64,000 nt of DNA from Ziziphus jujuba. Taxonomy: Eukaryota; Streptophyta; Magnoliopsida; Rosales; Rhamnaceae. The notes under the pieces are model-generated. The model made no database searches. It was not told where the DNA came from and saw only the letters and a program-made list of their open reading frames with translations. Every line of letters starts with the position of its first letter. Position 1 is the first letter of the stretch. This document shows positions 23,156 through 34,723 of this stretch, in pieces. The translations under genes and the position numbers were made by a program. The stretch is taken from contig NC_083386.1 in the NCBI RefSeq assembly GCF_031755915.1, positions 4,681,001 through 4,745,000 of the forward strand, given 5' to 3'.

Positions 23156-25270
23156 TTGCCGTGATGAAAAAAGAAAAGGAAAAAGGGAATTTGAGAAATA
23201 AATATGAGAGAGAGACTTTGGGTTTTCAAAAAATGGACGAAGAAGAAAGGAGATAGAGATAAGGATAGAAAAGGCAATCAAAATTGAGTGTTTTTTTTTT
23301 TTTTTGGCTTTTTAATTAATTTTAAGAAGAAAAAAAAAGTGACTTTTTAAGAGATGGGTTTTGGTGATGGTGGAGTTGGTGGTGGCCATTGTAGGCCAAC
23401 TGGAAAACAAGGGAAAAATAATAATAATAAACAAAAGCAGTCAACCATGTTGATTATGACGGAAATGACCAAGTGGGTTTTTGAGGAATTGAAAAAAAAA
23501 AAAAAAAAATCAATTTTTATTACAACTATCATGATCAAACTCTCACGGAACTTCTATTTAGTTGATCCAAATTCCAATGGAGATTTAAAAAAATAATAAT
23601 AATAGAACTTTTTTAAAGATGATCTTTATTAAGGCAAGAAGAAGAAGAGCCCTTAAAACTGTTTTTTGGTGCTGTTGCCTGAAATTGATGCTTTTTTTTC
23701 ACTCAAAAATTTGCCAGCTATAATTTCCCCAATTTTTCCTTTTCCATACCATATTGCTGCTCCAGCTTACGATTTTTGACCTTTTTTTTTTCTTTTTTCT
23801 CTTCTTTTTTTTGCCATTTTTTAAATAATTGACTTTACTTATCCTCTACAAAAATATTGTATTTCAACTTGCAATTTCAGAATGATGTGTTGCTTCTTCT
23901 GTTTTTTTATTTTTTATTTTTTTAAATATGGGGATTTCGAGTTATTTATTTATTTATTTGGCTATGTATTGGAATCTTGTTTGACTTAACAATTGGGAAT
24001 TTGGAATACCCAAAAGAGTAGAGAAAAAAAAAAAACAAAAACAAAAACAAATTGGGAATTTGGAACTAAAATTACATTGAGATTCCACCCTATTTATCTA
24101 AAATCTTTGACTATATACGATATAGTGGTGTGGAATGTAAAGAATCTTGGTTCAAATTAATAATTGGATTGCAGCAAAATTATAAAAAATAATAATAATA
24201 TTTTTTTTATTTTTTTTTTTTATTTGGCAACTTGAACAATAGTGTGAGAGGTCAATACTACTTTTTTCCCCCAAAGTTCATGTTAATTTTAATCCAAAAT
24301 TTCAGGATGAAGAGACCAGAATTCCTGGTCAAATTGTCTGCTTATGGTGGAAAAAGGAGAAACTATCCAAGAAAATTTAGTTGAGAGACTGATATATTAG
24401 TTTCCACAAACTTTTTTTTTTTCCCTTCACATTTGTTAGAGAAGGTTTTAATGTTCAAAAAGAATTCTATTTGCAATTGGAACGATACAGGAAGAATATA
24501 ATCCGTATGCCATAAAGAAATAGATTTTCATCCCAACTAGCTTTGTTCGCTAAAAAATTGAAGTATATATATATATGTACACAACAAGAAATTCAAGTGT
24601 ATTTATCCTTAAAAAAATAAAATATAAAAATATAAAAAATATAAAAACAAGAAATTCAAGTGAATCTGCCAGTAAAGGATTTTCTTTGGTGCCTATGAGA
24701 ATTTTAGATTCCCTGCCCAAAATTTCATTTCATTTTGGATTTCTGAAAAGAAAAAGAGCATGGTTGTTGATTTATTACTGGTCTATTAGGTAATCACTAA
24801 GCAGACTTGGTAAAACAAAAGCACAAGGAGGAAGAAATTACATTTATTTATTATCATTATCAAAGTAAGGGCCTTAAGAAAATTTATTTTACTTATTATA
24901 AATAGACACTCCTAGAGTCAGAAATGCAATTCTAGCATCACATGAACCTAATGGCAATTTAATATGTGCAACTGGACATGTGGAGAATCTTGGACAGGCC
25001 CTTTCTCAATATAGAGAATCCTTGGGGCTTCCCAAAAGAAACTTCCTTTGGATACTAATTACTTTGGCCCAAACATGTATCATATTGTTGGAGGGGAATT
25101 TGTCCCAATGCCCTTATTTTAAAGGGCTTAATGAAAACTACCTCTCTTTCTTTGAACCTTTTTTGTGTATCCACGTTTTTTTCAATGTTCCAACTCTACC
25201 CTTACCCTTTAAATCACTTACAATTTCTTTCTTTCCTCTTACCAGTATCCCACCTACCACATTTCGTATC
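23156..25270. other. Upstream region of the ARM gene and intergenic DNA
   Basis: This begins with the purine-rich (on plus) 5' flank of the ARM gene (about 23156-23280). It continues as AT-rich DNA with T and A runs (23292-23305, 23490-23509, 23787-23812, 24199-24222) and no convincing coding region on either strand. Confidence 0.55.
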
Positions 25271-25285
25271 TAAATTCCCTCCCCT

Positions 25286-25289
<4 letters not shown>

Positions 25290-25332
<43 letters not shown>
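25290..25332 (+). repeat. (CT)n microsatellite
   Basis: About 20 CT units lie upstream of the predicted exon chain starting at 25587. CT tracts are common in plant 5' untranslated leaders, which fits transcription to the right. Confidence 0.85.
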
Positions 25333-25334
<2 letters not shown>

Positions 25335-25586
25335 TTCTTATATGTTTTTTTGTTATTTTATTTGATATTTCTTTTGCTCAATTCCATTTCCTTTTCCTTC
25401 TTCTCCACATGATTCTTTTCCCTCTCACTCTCTCTTTCTCTAGGATCCATTTCCCTCTTACAATAGGAGCTCTTAAATTCTTCCAGCAACTTCTTCCCTC
25501 TCCCGGCGACTTTTCTTTCTCATCTTCACGGCTTCGGTTATCTACAGAACTTATTAGTAGGGCAAACGGTGGTAAGAACCTATGCC

Positions 25587-28323
25587 ATGTCAACACAACC
25601 CCTTTTTGCAATCTTCCCTCAAACCTATCCTCACTCACGATACGTGTTCTTAGGGAAGATAACAAACCAACCACAGCAGGTAATTGCCCTTTCTCCTTTC
25701 ATTCCTTTTCGACTTTTTTTTCGATTTAGAAATTCTGGTCTGGTTTATACTTTGAATGCATGAATAAGGAGATAATATTATGTTTTAGAATTCCATCATT
25801 ATCATTAAGCTGTTAAGTAGAACATGTTTTTTGCCAATGGTTATATGGAAAGCTTTGGTGTGGCAGAGGTGAAGATTTTTCTTCTAGAAGTTTAGCATGT
25901 CATTCTTTACAATGACCCACTAACAAATTTTTTCATCAAATGTTAAAAAGTTAACCAAGTCTTTTTTCATTAGTTTTCATTATATTATCACTTTGGACTT
26001 GGACTTCCAATTAATTTATGATGGCCCTTCGGACCTGGACTTCGTTAGTGGATATGTTTCATAATAGGGTCCTATAGATTTGGTGGCTAATTTTCTTCTG
26101 TTCTAGTGTTTAATTGGCCAAATTTCATATTCATTATGTGCTGTTTTTTATATTTTCTTTTTAATGCTCATTCTTGATGTGATTTCTTGAACAAGCTATT
26201 GGTACTTCAAAGAGGCATAATGAATTAAAGAAATTGTTTTCCCTATAAAGTGGATGCACTAGTCAAACAGAAGAAGAATTTTGAAATAACTAAAACCCTA
26301 AGCAGCCTTACAAGAAAATACATTTTTCATTACTGTTATTATGATAATAAGTGTTATTTATTAAATCTAATTTCCATGTTCTGTGAGGTTTTTGTGTTCC
26401 TCAAAAGGTGTCATTTACATATATTCTATCCAGGGGAAAGATGGGCGCATCACTTCACAGGTCTTCAAAAAGACAGGCAATACAGTTAAAACCTCCATTC
26501 CTTATGGTAAAAATTGTTTTCAAAATCTTTTTATTTTGCTTTTATCTTATGAATACACTTATTTATATGGTGAAAAATGACACTAACTTTTGTAGCTTGT
26601 GCATGTATGTTTCATTCTAATATAAAAAGAAATCTACCTCTTATTTTGTACATGTACTTTATCTTATTTTCTGTTTCTCTTGGTTATTTATTAGCGTGCA
26701 TTTCTTCCTCCATATTCGAAGTACAATTTGTTTGTAAGTTATGTCCTGTGTCCACTGCCTTCTTAGTGTTTACTCGTTGAAATTTATCTTTTAAGCATAT
26801 CTTGATTTTGCAGCCCTCTTTGACATGTTTGGATATGGAGGACCTATTGCATCTATGCATTTAGGTAGGTATGAGTTGCTTAATTTGTGTCCTCATTCTG
26901 ATTGAATATTTCTAAATATTTAGTTTTACCTTTTTTCATTTCTTTGCCCTATTCTAGGCATGCTCTTGTTTCTTCAAAGACAAAGACTGCCAAGTAGAAT
27001 GCTTGATGCAATGTCTTGAAGTAACACATCAGAATACATTTTTCTAGTTGAGTTGTTGAAGAACTTTTTATTTTTCCTTTTTTACTTAATCATGCTTTTC
27101 TATTGTTTGATAATATTAATTTTAAAAGTCAAGATGTTCATCCTTTTTGTTGATTGATAATTTAAGTTTCTTCCAATGAGTTATGGGTGCAGTGCACTTT
27201 ATGTGATTAAAAATAACCTTAATACGTTGTCTTCTAAGGTTCCTACACGAGCTACTATAATTGGCTACTGCACAAAATATCATATGCATCATTGTGGTAT
27301 ATATTCATACAAATTCTTTGACATTAGCAGGAAGGTTGAGTGAAATCCTTTAATGAGTACACATAAGAAGGAATTAAGCAGATAACCTTGAAGAACTATA
27401 CAAGAAAATTTATGTTGTTGTCTGTGCTGATCCCACGGTGAAGAAATCTGATAAGGAACCACCCAAGGGCACTATAAATGTTTATGGTACACTTCCCTAT
27501 CACCTTTTTGATTAAAAATTCAAAACCCACCACTTATTGGTGGAACATTTTCTCAAGACTTTACAATTTTTTATTCCTATTTCATTTTTGGTTGCAAACC
27601 CCATTTTAGGTCATTTCCTTGTTTTTTTTTTTTTTTTTTATTGTGAGCAAAGTCTAAAAGAACCATAATAATGGTAGTGAACATAGAAATGATAAAAATA
27701 AACAATAAGCATCCCACTTACTATTTCATTCTTGTTAAAACTATATGTTTTCTTAAAGCTTAAATTTTTGATGTTGATAATTATTTAATGTTAACTGGTC
27801 TTATGTTTGAATGTGCTTAACCTTATATAATGTTGTCTAGCAAAGAAAATATTTAGTTTAAATCCTAAGCCAATATCTACATATGTAATTTTGTCTAACA
27901 TATATGTTGTACTTGGGAAGTGGAGTGAGAAAATGGAAGTGAGGAAAGTTGAAGCTAAAAAGTTGAAGCTCTGAAATTTGGCTTCTCATTCTAACGGGGA
28001 ACTGGAGAAGTAATAGAACTCGACTACAAAAACTATTGTCAAATATTTGTTAAGGCTGTTGAGTGTTTGCACTGATGCTTTTTAATATTTTCTCCAAAAT
28101 AGTATTGTCCTACAAACAATTGGAATTCTGAAGCTGTTGTTAATTAGATTTTCTATATCTATTCTTCAAGTTTTTGAGTCCACTTTCAGCTGTTCCTTTG
28201 GTAGCTTTAGTTGGATTTGGGCTCTACGAGTTACGTTTTCCTGGGATAGTGTTATTCTGTAGCATTAATCATGGTTTACGAAGTGAATTGTTTAGCGATG
28301 TTGTTTTCAGTGTCTTTCTTTGA
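25587..28323 (+). CDS. Unidentified five-exon chain, 151 codons, last exon from a nucleobase-ascorbate transporter
   Basis: I do not recognise the first four exons. Proposed exons are 25587-25679, 26434-26506, 26814-26864, 27382-27486 and 28190-28323. Each internal junction has AG before and GT after, and the codon phases match through all five (0, 1, 1, 1) without a stop until TGA at 28321-28323. The product starts MSTQPLFAIFPQTYPHSRYV. Its second and third exons read DGRITSQVFKKTGN and PYALFDMFGYGGPIASM, and its fourth EELYKKIYVVVCADP. The fifth exon opens with AVPLVALVGFGLYE, a membrane segment matching plant nucleobase-ascorbate transporters (NAT), and its normal donor appears mutated (CCTGGG|AT). 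The chain therefore looks like a fusion of fragments. It could be a small real gene, or a relic of captured exons. Splicing is inferred only. Confidence 0.4.
28190..28245 (+). pseudogene. Nucleobase-ascorbate transporter exon relic 1
   Basis: It follows an acceptor (CACTTTCAG) and encodes PLVALVGFGLYELRFPG, the membrane segment of plant NAT permeases usually written PLV-LVGFGLYE-GFPG. The exon ends at CCTGGG, where NAT genes have an intron, but the expected GT is AT here. NAT proteins are 12-14-span plasma-membrane carriers of about 520 residues; only two short exons of one remain nearby. Confidence 0.6.
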
Positions 28324-29216
28324 GTTCTGTGAATGAGTTTTTCGATTTAAAGTATTTGCATTCATACCGCTTCATAACACTTAATATCCGATGTAAATGC
28401 ACTTTGTTTTTCCTTTATTTTTTTGTATCAGCATGCATTTTTCTTTCTATTTTTATTTATATTATTATTATTACTTTAATATCTTTTATTCAAGTAAATT
28501 ATTCTTGTGTCAGAGAGATACTTCACAAATATTGTTCTCCATTTTCTTTGTTGATATTCTTTGTATTTATCCCCTTCTAATTTAGTCATTTCTCATACAT
28601 GTTTATTGATTTAAACAGTCCATTGGGGCTTTCATTTATTGATTTAACTCAAACTTCAGTTATGATGTTGTGGAATCATTTCCCTCTGCACTTCATGTTA
28701 AAAGATGCAATGATAGGTTAACGTATGATAATAATAGAAAACTATGGGAGCTGTGCAAGGAAGACATTTTATATGAGTTCCTCGGTTTGGCTGCGAATCA
28801 ATTATACTTTTTGGAAGTTAGCCACCACTATATTATCTATTGTATTGACAAATACACACACATTAAGGGGAAAAAAGCTAAGAAAAGACATTAGAAAACA
28901 GGCATAATCACAATGAATGTAAAATAAGGTGTTCATATGAAAAAACGAGTAAATTAATTGAAATTGCACAAATGGATATCAACATTTACATGCACTTCAA
29001 AATTTAGATGTTGCTTTTCCTCATTTCATCATTAGCCAGACTAAAAAATTTAGATGTTCTGAATTTTGGAGGTCCATTTGGTTCCTATATTGGTCAAAGT
29101 AGTGCAATAGTATTATTACCTATATTCTTCTTGTTCAGTTCATATTTGCTGACCTTCAAATTAAGGTCAATATTGAGTTCCTTTCATTGTTGTATACTTG
29201 TACATTCTACACACAG
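28324..29216. other. AT-rich DNA between the two NAT exon relics
   Basis: It has T-rich stretches. An open block at about 28663-28800, after an AG, reads VVESFPSALHVKRCNDRLTY but matches nothing I know. The exons that normally separate the two NAT segments are not recognisable here. Confidence 0.4.
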
Positions 29217-29274
29217 GGAGTTGGCATTTTGATCTCTGACTTGGTTGGAACTATTAATGGATCCTCATTATCTG
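29217..29274 (+). pseudogene. Nucleobase-ascorbate transporter exon relic 2
   Basis: After an acceptor (TACACACAG) the sequence reads GVGILISDLVGTINGSSLSV. It corresponds to the NAT segment 'G-G-L--GLFGT-NG(S/T)SVSV', a signature region for substrate transport in this family. The next codon is a stop (TAA) and no GT donor is present at the expected place. Order and strand agree with the relic at 28190, but the exons that should lie between are not found, so this is a remnant. Confidence 0.6.
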
Positions 29275-29964
29275 TATAACAATGTTCAAATTAATATCTA
29301 TGCTTTAGCTTTCTACTTCATTTTACCGAACCACAGAATTTCCACCTTTATCTAAGAACCTTTTTTCTCCTGTGCACTTAATAACTAGTTTTTAGGATTT
29401 TAAAAATTAAGCAATTTATTTGTGACATGTTCTGAAACATTGTTAATTTTTAAGAAATGCTCAATCCTCCCTGCTATTTGTTATATGGGATGAACTTTTT
29501 TCTCTTTAGGGTGAAAGGAACTGGTGGAAGATTATTCACTCAATTGTATTTGTGTTGTCAGCATATTATGATATCATGAAGCTCTTTCACTTTAGGTTTC
29601 TATTCAAAATTTTAAGGACCACAAGGACCACAGCTGTTGTGGTTTGGATTATTGGTAGGTCCATGGTAGGAGCCGCATTTGATGATTATTATCTTCTTGG
29701 GGACATATTAAATGTTTTATATGAGAAGTCTACTTGCTGTTGACATTTTATGATATCTAAATATCCACAGTTATAGTCTTTAGTTAACTTTTAATGCTTT
29801 TATTATCTGATTACTGTGTTTGATATTATATTGGTTGATATTATATTAGTTTTGTTATAATTTGGCAGTTTTTTTTCCTTACGTTAGAAGGCATGATCTG
29901 CTATAATTATCATGAGGAGGAAGGGCAATACTAGAGTTTGTAATGTTTTTGAGCTGTTTTGTTT
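29275..29964. other. AT-rich DNA upstream of the MULE transposase tail
   Basis: No recognisable coding region. The DDE core of the transposase would be expected here or further upstream but I cannot see it, so it is probably lost or too decayed. Confidence 0.4.
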
Positions 29965-30540
29965 GCAGACATGATTGAAGAATTAATCAACAAGCGGTAT
30001 GAACGTTGAAATAACGCAGCTGCAATGCAAACTCTTGTTACTAATTGGTTGGAAAATATTATGCAAGAGCGCTCAAATAATGGCAAAGGCTTACGTGTTA
30101 TTCCATTGAACTTATACGAGTTTCAAATTGTTGGCTATGGCATGTTCTTTGGAGTAGTCAACTTAGAAAATAAGACATGCTCATGCAAGGAATTCGACAT
30201 TGATGGATTTCCTTGTGTCCATGCAATTGAAGCATGTAAGCATTGACATATTTCTCCATATATCCTTTGCTCGGTGCATTACTAAGTTGACTCACTCTGT
30301 GACGCATATTCGGAAACCATATATCCACTTGGAGATAAATGTCAGTGGCATGCTCGAGATGATGTCATAAACCAGCTTGTACTTCCACCTAAGATTGGCA
30401 AACAATCAGGAAGACCAAGAAAGAAGAGGATTCAATCTCAAGGAGAGGAGCATCTTCAATATAGATGCAGGGGATGCAAACAGATTGGTCACAGCAGCCG
30501 ATCATGCTCGGCCGCCGTACCTCTTGATCGCACTACCAAC
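29965..30540 (+). pseudogene. MuDR-type (MULE) transposase, C-terminal part with SWIM and CCHC fingers
   Basis: This is the tail of a Mutator-like transposase, which cuts and pastes the element DNA. After an acceptor-like TTTGCAG the frame reads ELINKRYER, then NAAAMQTLVTNWLENIM. A SWIM zinc finger follows, CSCKEFDIDGFPCVHA (about 30178-30229), then DAYSETIYPLGDKCQW and an R/K-rich PRKKRIQSQG segment. A CCHC knuckle CRGCKQIGHSSRSC (about 30468-30509) closes it. The catalytic DDE region expected upstream is not recognisable. In-frame stops at 30007-30009 (TGA), 30244-30246 (TGA) and 30283-30285 (TAA) show that it is dead. The same SWIM region occurs in FAR1-type proteins, but the trailing CCHC knuckle favours MuDR. 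Confidence 0.85.
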
Positions 30541-30779
30541 CAACAGCACCATTCAACTGAAGGACCATAAATTGCTCTACGCTATATTAAGCCAATGGGG
30601 GCATGTTATGCGGTATTCGTGTGTTATGCAATGTAGTAGGGAATGCAATTAGTAGCTTAACCGCTAACATGTGTTTTGGCATAACAGATGTTGGTTTTAT
30701 GTGTTGCTTTGTTGGCAAAGTCATCCGTCGTATTGTGTTTTTAAAATATCATTCTGTGTTCAGTCTTTTGTAGGTTTCT

Positions 30780-32990
30780 AACTGTTTCACGAATGCTATT
30801 ACTACCCAATGGTAATTACCGATGCATCGTCGGTAATTGACATTTGTCCACCGTTGTAAAAAAATCACCACAATTCCATTCGACAACTTCAATCGTGTGT
30901 GTTTCCATCAAGAATATGCTAAATCTAGCTTTATTAATGATAATTGTTGATAAAGTAAGAGAAAAAATGACATTAATAAGTGAAAGCATTCAATTTGTAG
31001 TTGCTGAAAAAATTACCGTAGGTTTTATCGGTAATTACCGAAACCCCTATGGTAATCACATTTTACCAATTTTTTGGCCCCCACAAGTTCCCTAATGTGT
31101 GTTAAATGTAAAAACATGCAAAATATACATTTGCCAATGATCCTAAAGAGAAAAAACTCCAAAAGTTCTGAAAAAGTTCTCAAATTGGCATAAAAATTTG
31201 ATCCCGTAGGGCCTTCGGTAATTACCGATGAATCCTACTGTAATCAGTTTAAACTTGCTGGAAAAATTATCGAAAATTTCATCGGTAATTACCGAAGGCC
31301 CTACAATAATCACATTTGACAACTTTTTTGGCCCCCACAAGTCTCCTAATGTGTATTAAATGCAAAAACATGCAAAATATATATTCTTCAATGATTCTAA
31401 GGAGAAAAAACCCCAAAAGTTAGGAAAAAGTTTTCAAATTGGCAAAAAAACTTGATTACCATAGGGCCTTCGGTAATTACCGATGAAACCTACGGTAATC
31501 AGTTTAAACTTGCTGGAAAAATTACCAACGATTTCATCGGTAATTACCGAAGGCCCTACAGTAATCACATTTGACAACTTTTTTTGGCCCCCACAAGTCT
31601 CCTAATGTGTGTTAAATGCAAAAACATGCAAAATATATATTCTTCAATGATTCTAAAGAGAAGAAACCCCAAACGTTACAAAAAAGTTTCAAAATTGGCA
31701 AAAAAACTTGATTACCATAGGGCTTTCGGTAATTACCGATGAAACCTACGGTAATCAGCTTAAACTTGCTGGAAAATTTATCGACGATTTCATCGGTAAT
31801 TACCGAAGGCCCTATAGTAATCACATTTGACAACTTTTTTGGCCCCCACAAGTTCCTTAATGTGTGTTAAATGCAACAACATGCAAAATATACATTCTAA
31901 GGAGAAAAAACCCCAAACGTTATGAAAAAGTTTTCAAATTGGCAAAAAAACTTGATTACCGTAGGGCCTTCGGTAATTACCGATGAAATCTACGGTAATA
32001 GATTTATACTTTCTGGAAATATTACTGATGGTTTCATTGGTAATTATCGAATGCCCTATGGTAATCAAGTATTTTTTGCCAATTTGAGAACTTTTTCCTA
32101 ACGTTTGGGATTTTTTCTTCTTGGTATCATTGAAAAATGTATATTTTGCATGTTGTTGCATTTAACACACATTAAGGGACTTGTGGGGGCCAAAAAAGTT
32201 GTCAAATGTGATTACTGTAAGGCCTTCAATAATTACTGATGAAATCGTCGATAATTTTTCCAGCAAGTTTAAACTGATTACCGTAGGTTTCATCGGTAAT
32301 TACCGAAGGCCCTACGGTAATCAAGTTTTTTTTCCAATTTGAAAACTTTTTCCTAATGTTTGGGGTTTTTTCTCCTTAGAATCATTGAATAATATATATT
32401 TTGCATGTTTTTGCATTTAACACACATTAGGAGACTTGTGGGGGCAAAAAAAGTTGTCAAATGTGATTACTGTAGGGCCTTCGGTAATTACCGATGAAAT
32501 CCTTGGTAAATTTTCTAGCCAGTTTAAACGGATTACCGTAGGTTTCATCCGTAATTACTAAAGGTCCTACGGTAATCAAGTATTTTTTGCCAATTTGAGA
32601 ACTTTTTCCTAACGTTTGGGATTTTTTCTCCTTAGAATCATTGAAGAATGTATATTTTGCATGTTGTTGCATTTGACACTCATTAGGGGACTTTTGGGGG
32701 CCAAAAAATTGATAAAATGCGATTAACACTGGGGTTTCGGTAATTACCGATGAAATCTACAGTAATCAAATTTTTTTACCAATTTGATAACTTTTTCCAA
32801 ACTTTTGGGGTTTTTTCTGTTTAGGGTTAGTGATGAATGTATATTTTGCATGCTGTTGTCGGAAACACTCGTTAGTGGATTCTTTGGAGTCAAAAAATAT
32901 GTGAATTGATGTTACCGAAAGCGTATCGGTAATCATCTTTGTTTGAATTTTTATCACTACCAAGGGTCTTCTTTTCTCTTTTTTTGTCAA
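30780..32990. repeat. Palindromic tandem-repeat block with TCGGTAATTACCGA motifs
   Basis: Units of about 250 bases repeat about four times in plus orientation (to about 32010) and then about four times in minus orientation (to about 32960), so the block is a roughly 2-kb inverted repeat centred near 32010. Within each unit, the segment around CGGTAATTACCGA also occurs in inverted form twice. TCGGTAATTACCGA is itself a 14-base palindrome and occurs, exactly or nearly, about 12 times. The right-hand units decay with distance from the centre. No coding region is evident. It lies between the MULE transposase tail and the Ulp1 gene. Confidence 0.85.
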
Positions 32991-33206
32991 CGGTTATCAT
33001 TACTAAAGCTAGATTCTGTATATTAAGATACCATTAATATAGGATGTCATAATATTAAACGTACGATCTACATTGAAAATTTATTAAAGTACAAGTCAAT
33101 AGCATATTTTTTTCTAAACAAGCTAATGTCTTCCGGGCCAAATAAAAGGTTCTCCTCACTGCTCTTGTATTCAATAAATTTCAAAGCGAAGACGCCACAA
33201 TCACCC

Positions 33207-34103
33207 TTACGGAATAGCATTAATGAATAGCATTAATGAAAACCAACCACATGAATTTCCACACGTAAGCACAATTAAACAGCAGCAATAGAAGTGGTTG
33301 GAAATGACAACACATTCATATCCATTATCTTGGTAGGGTGCATCTTTGATCATGGTCATCGTGAATGGCTCTAAAGTGGGAAGCACTTCCGGATTCTTCT
33401 CGTAATATCCCCTATACCTCGATAGGTAAGGCAGCATATACTTAAGGCATTTCGCATTGTCCAACTCTTTATTATGGACATATTTATTTCCCGTATTTGG
33501 ATCGTATAAATCAATATGTCGAGCCTTCAAGTCCATACATGCTGCCAACCAATGGGCGCCTCCATTGTTGACAGGGATGTACACCTGAAAATTAGAACGT
33601 AACGTCATTATCCACAAATTGGGAAACTTAGTCAGAATTTTTTTAAATATATGTATAGACTTACATAATCACATCTCCACCACGGCACGCTAAGTTTGAG
33701 TGACTTCCCACGCACATAGCTATGAAGTGTCGAATCACATGAATATGTGCTTCGAGATGCCTCCCATATGGGATAACGGCCTTTGATGGATGACTGCCAA
33801 ATAATTAAATAGATACAATATAAAATGTCATCAATATAACATTCATGAATAAATACCGACAGATGTATTATCACTACCGCACCAAACTACATAAATGAAT
33901 ATAAAACTTACCATCTCAGATGAGGAAGAGGAGAGTGGAACGTGCCCTGGAAGTTTGGTGGTTTCTTTCTCAGCTTTGGATTGTTGCCTAGTAGTTCGTC
34001 GACGCTTAGAGTTGGGTGCTGATATGCTGCCACCGCGTCTCTTAGTTTGCATCTTCTTAACTCCCTTCTTCGATTGAGATAGCAAATTCTTTTTTGGTGC
34101 CAT
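33207..34103 (-). CDS. Ulp1-like (C48) cysteine protease, MULE-associated, three exons
   Basis: Ulp1-type enzymes cleave SUMO-like proteins. Exons are 34103-33912, 33793-33665 and 33584-33207, joined at GTAAGT/AG sites, with every intron in phase 0. The product is 232 residues. Exon 1 gives a basic, nuclear-looking N-terminus (MAPKKNLL ... KRRGG ... NSKRRRTTRQQ). Exon 2 carries YPIWEASRSTY...SYVRGK...PWWRCDY. Exon 3 has VYIPVNNGGAHWLAACMDL (H118), IDLYDP (D135) and YQDNGYECVV (Q192, C198), which match the C48 catalytic set with Q-x5-C spacing. The usual G after Cys is V here. The last 30 residues (CCCLIVLTCGNS...) are odd and may be read-through or a lost exon. The domain is short compared with known Ulp1 regions of about 200 residues. 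No stop or frameshift occurs, unlike the nearby transposase. Confidence 0.72.
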
Positions 34104-34316
34104 TATAAAATACAACCTATAAATGTAACTTGACAACATTCATAACTTTTTAACTACCTTTAGCCACATAGTCAACTATGTATGCATATATAAATAACCA
34201 TAATCCTAAATTACGAATACATAATTTATATAATTCTAAACAATACAAAATGACCATTTCAATTTAAATTGCCAATGCTGCTCATTTTCATCTACATTTA
34301 AAGTGTATACATATGT

Positions 34317-34318
<2 letters not shown>

Positions 34319-34346
<28 letters not shown>
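34319..34346 (+). repeat. (AT)n microsatellite
   Basis: About 14 AT units lie between the Ulp1 gene and the palindrome cluster. Confidence 0.85.
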
Positions 34347-34351
<5 letters not shown>

Positions 34352-34563
34352 TAACTACGTATAAACAACTTAAAATAACATAAAATTTGATCAAACACAT
34401 TTATTTATCCAACCAATTCCACATTTTTTATCATTTGCAAAATTAATTTATATCAGTTTTAATTTTTAAGCTTGTGCCAAACTATAACCTTAATCAACTC
34501 CATATTTTTTTTCTCCTTTTGAACCCCAAAACTCTTTATTAAAAAAAAAAAAAAAAAAAGGGC

Positions 34564-34723
34564 TGACGTCATCGATTACGTCAGCAAAACGACAAGTGGT
34601 CCGTTACACATGCACAAAAACGACACGTCGTTTATAATTAACGACATGTCATCTTACTAGGATGACGTGTCGTATGGGCTGGCCGACTGAACGACATGTC
34701 GTTAGTAACAGACGACACGTCGT
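34564..34723. promoter_or_regulatory. Cluster of ACGT-core palindromes
   Basis: Within 160 bases there is TGACGTCA (34564-34571) followed closely by TACGTCA, and five copies of a 12-base near-palindrome ACGACAYGTCGT or its one-base variants, at 34620-34631, 34641-34652, 34662-34673, 34691-34702 and 34712-34723. TGACG and ACGT cores are known bZIP (TGA/ABF type) binding elements in plants. The position, about 0.5 kb upstream of the minus-strand Ulp1 start, allows a regulatory role, but a terminal repeat of a transposon is also possible. Confidence 0.5.

Noticed and set aside
23156..23281. Longer N-terminus for the ARM protein (42 extra codons)
   Set aside because: The added part is hydrophobic, low-complexity, T/A-rich sequence unlike an ARM protein N-terminus; MNMMDTEVKRR fits the family better.
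29965..30540. FAR1/FHY3-type transcription factor in place of a transposase
   Set aside because: A SWIM finger occurs in both, but the trailing CCHC knuckle and R/K-rich segment are those of MuDR transposases, and stops show a relic.
30780..32990. CRISPR-like array because of regular repeats
   Set aside because: The unit is about 250 bases with internal palindromes and no short repeat-spacer layout; the context is a plant nuclear genome.
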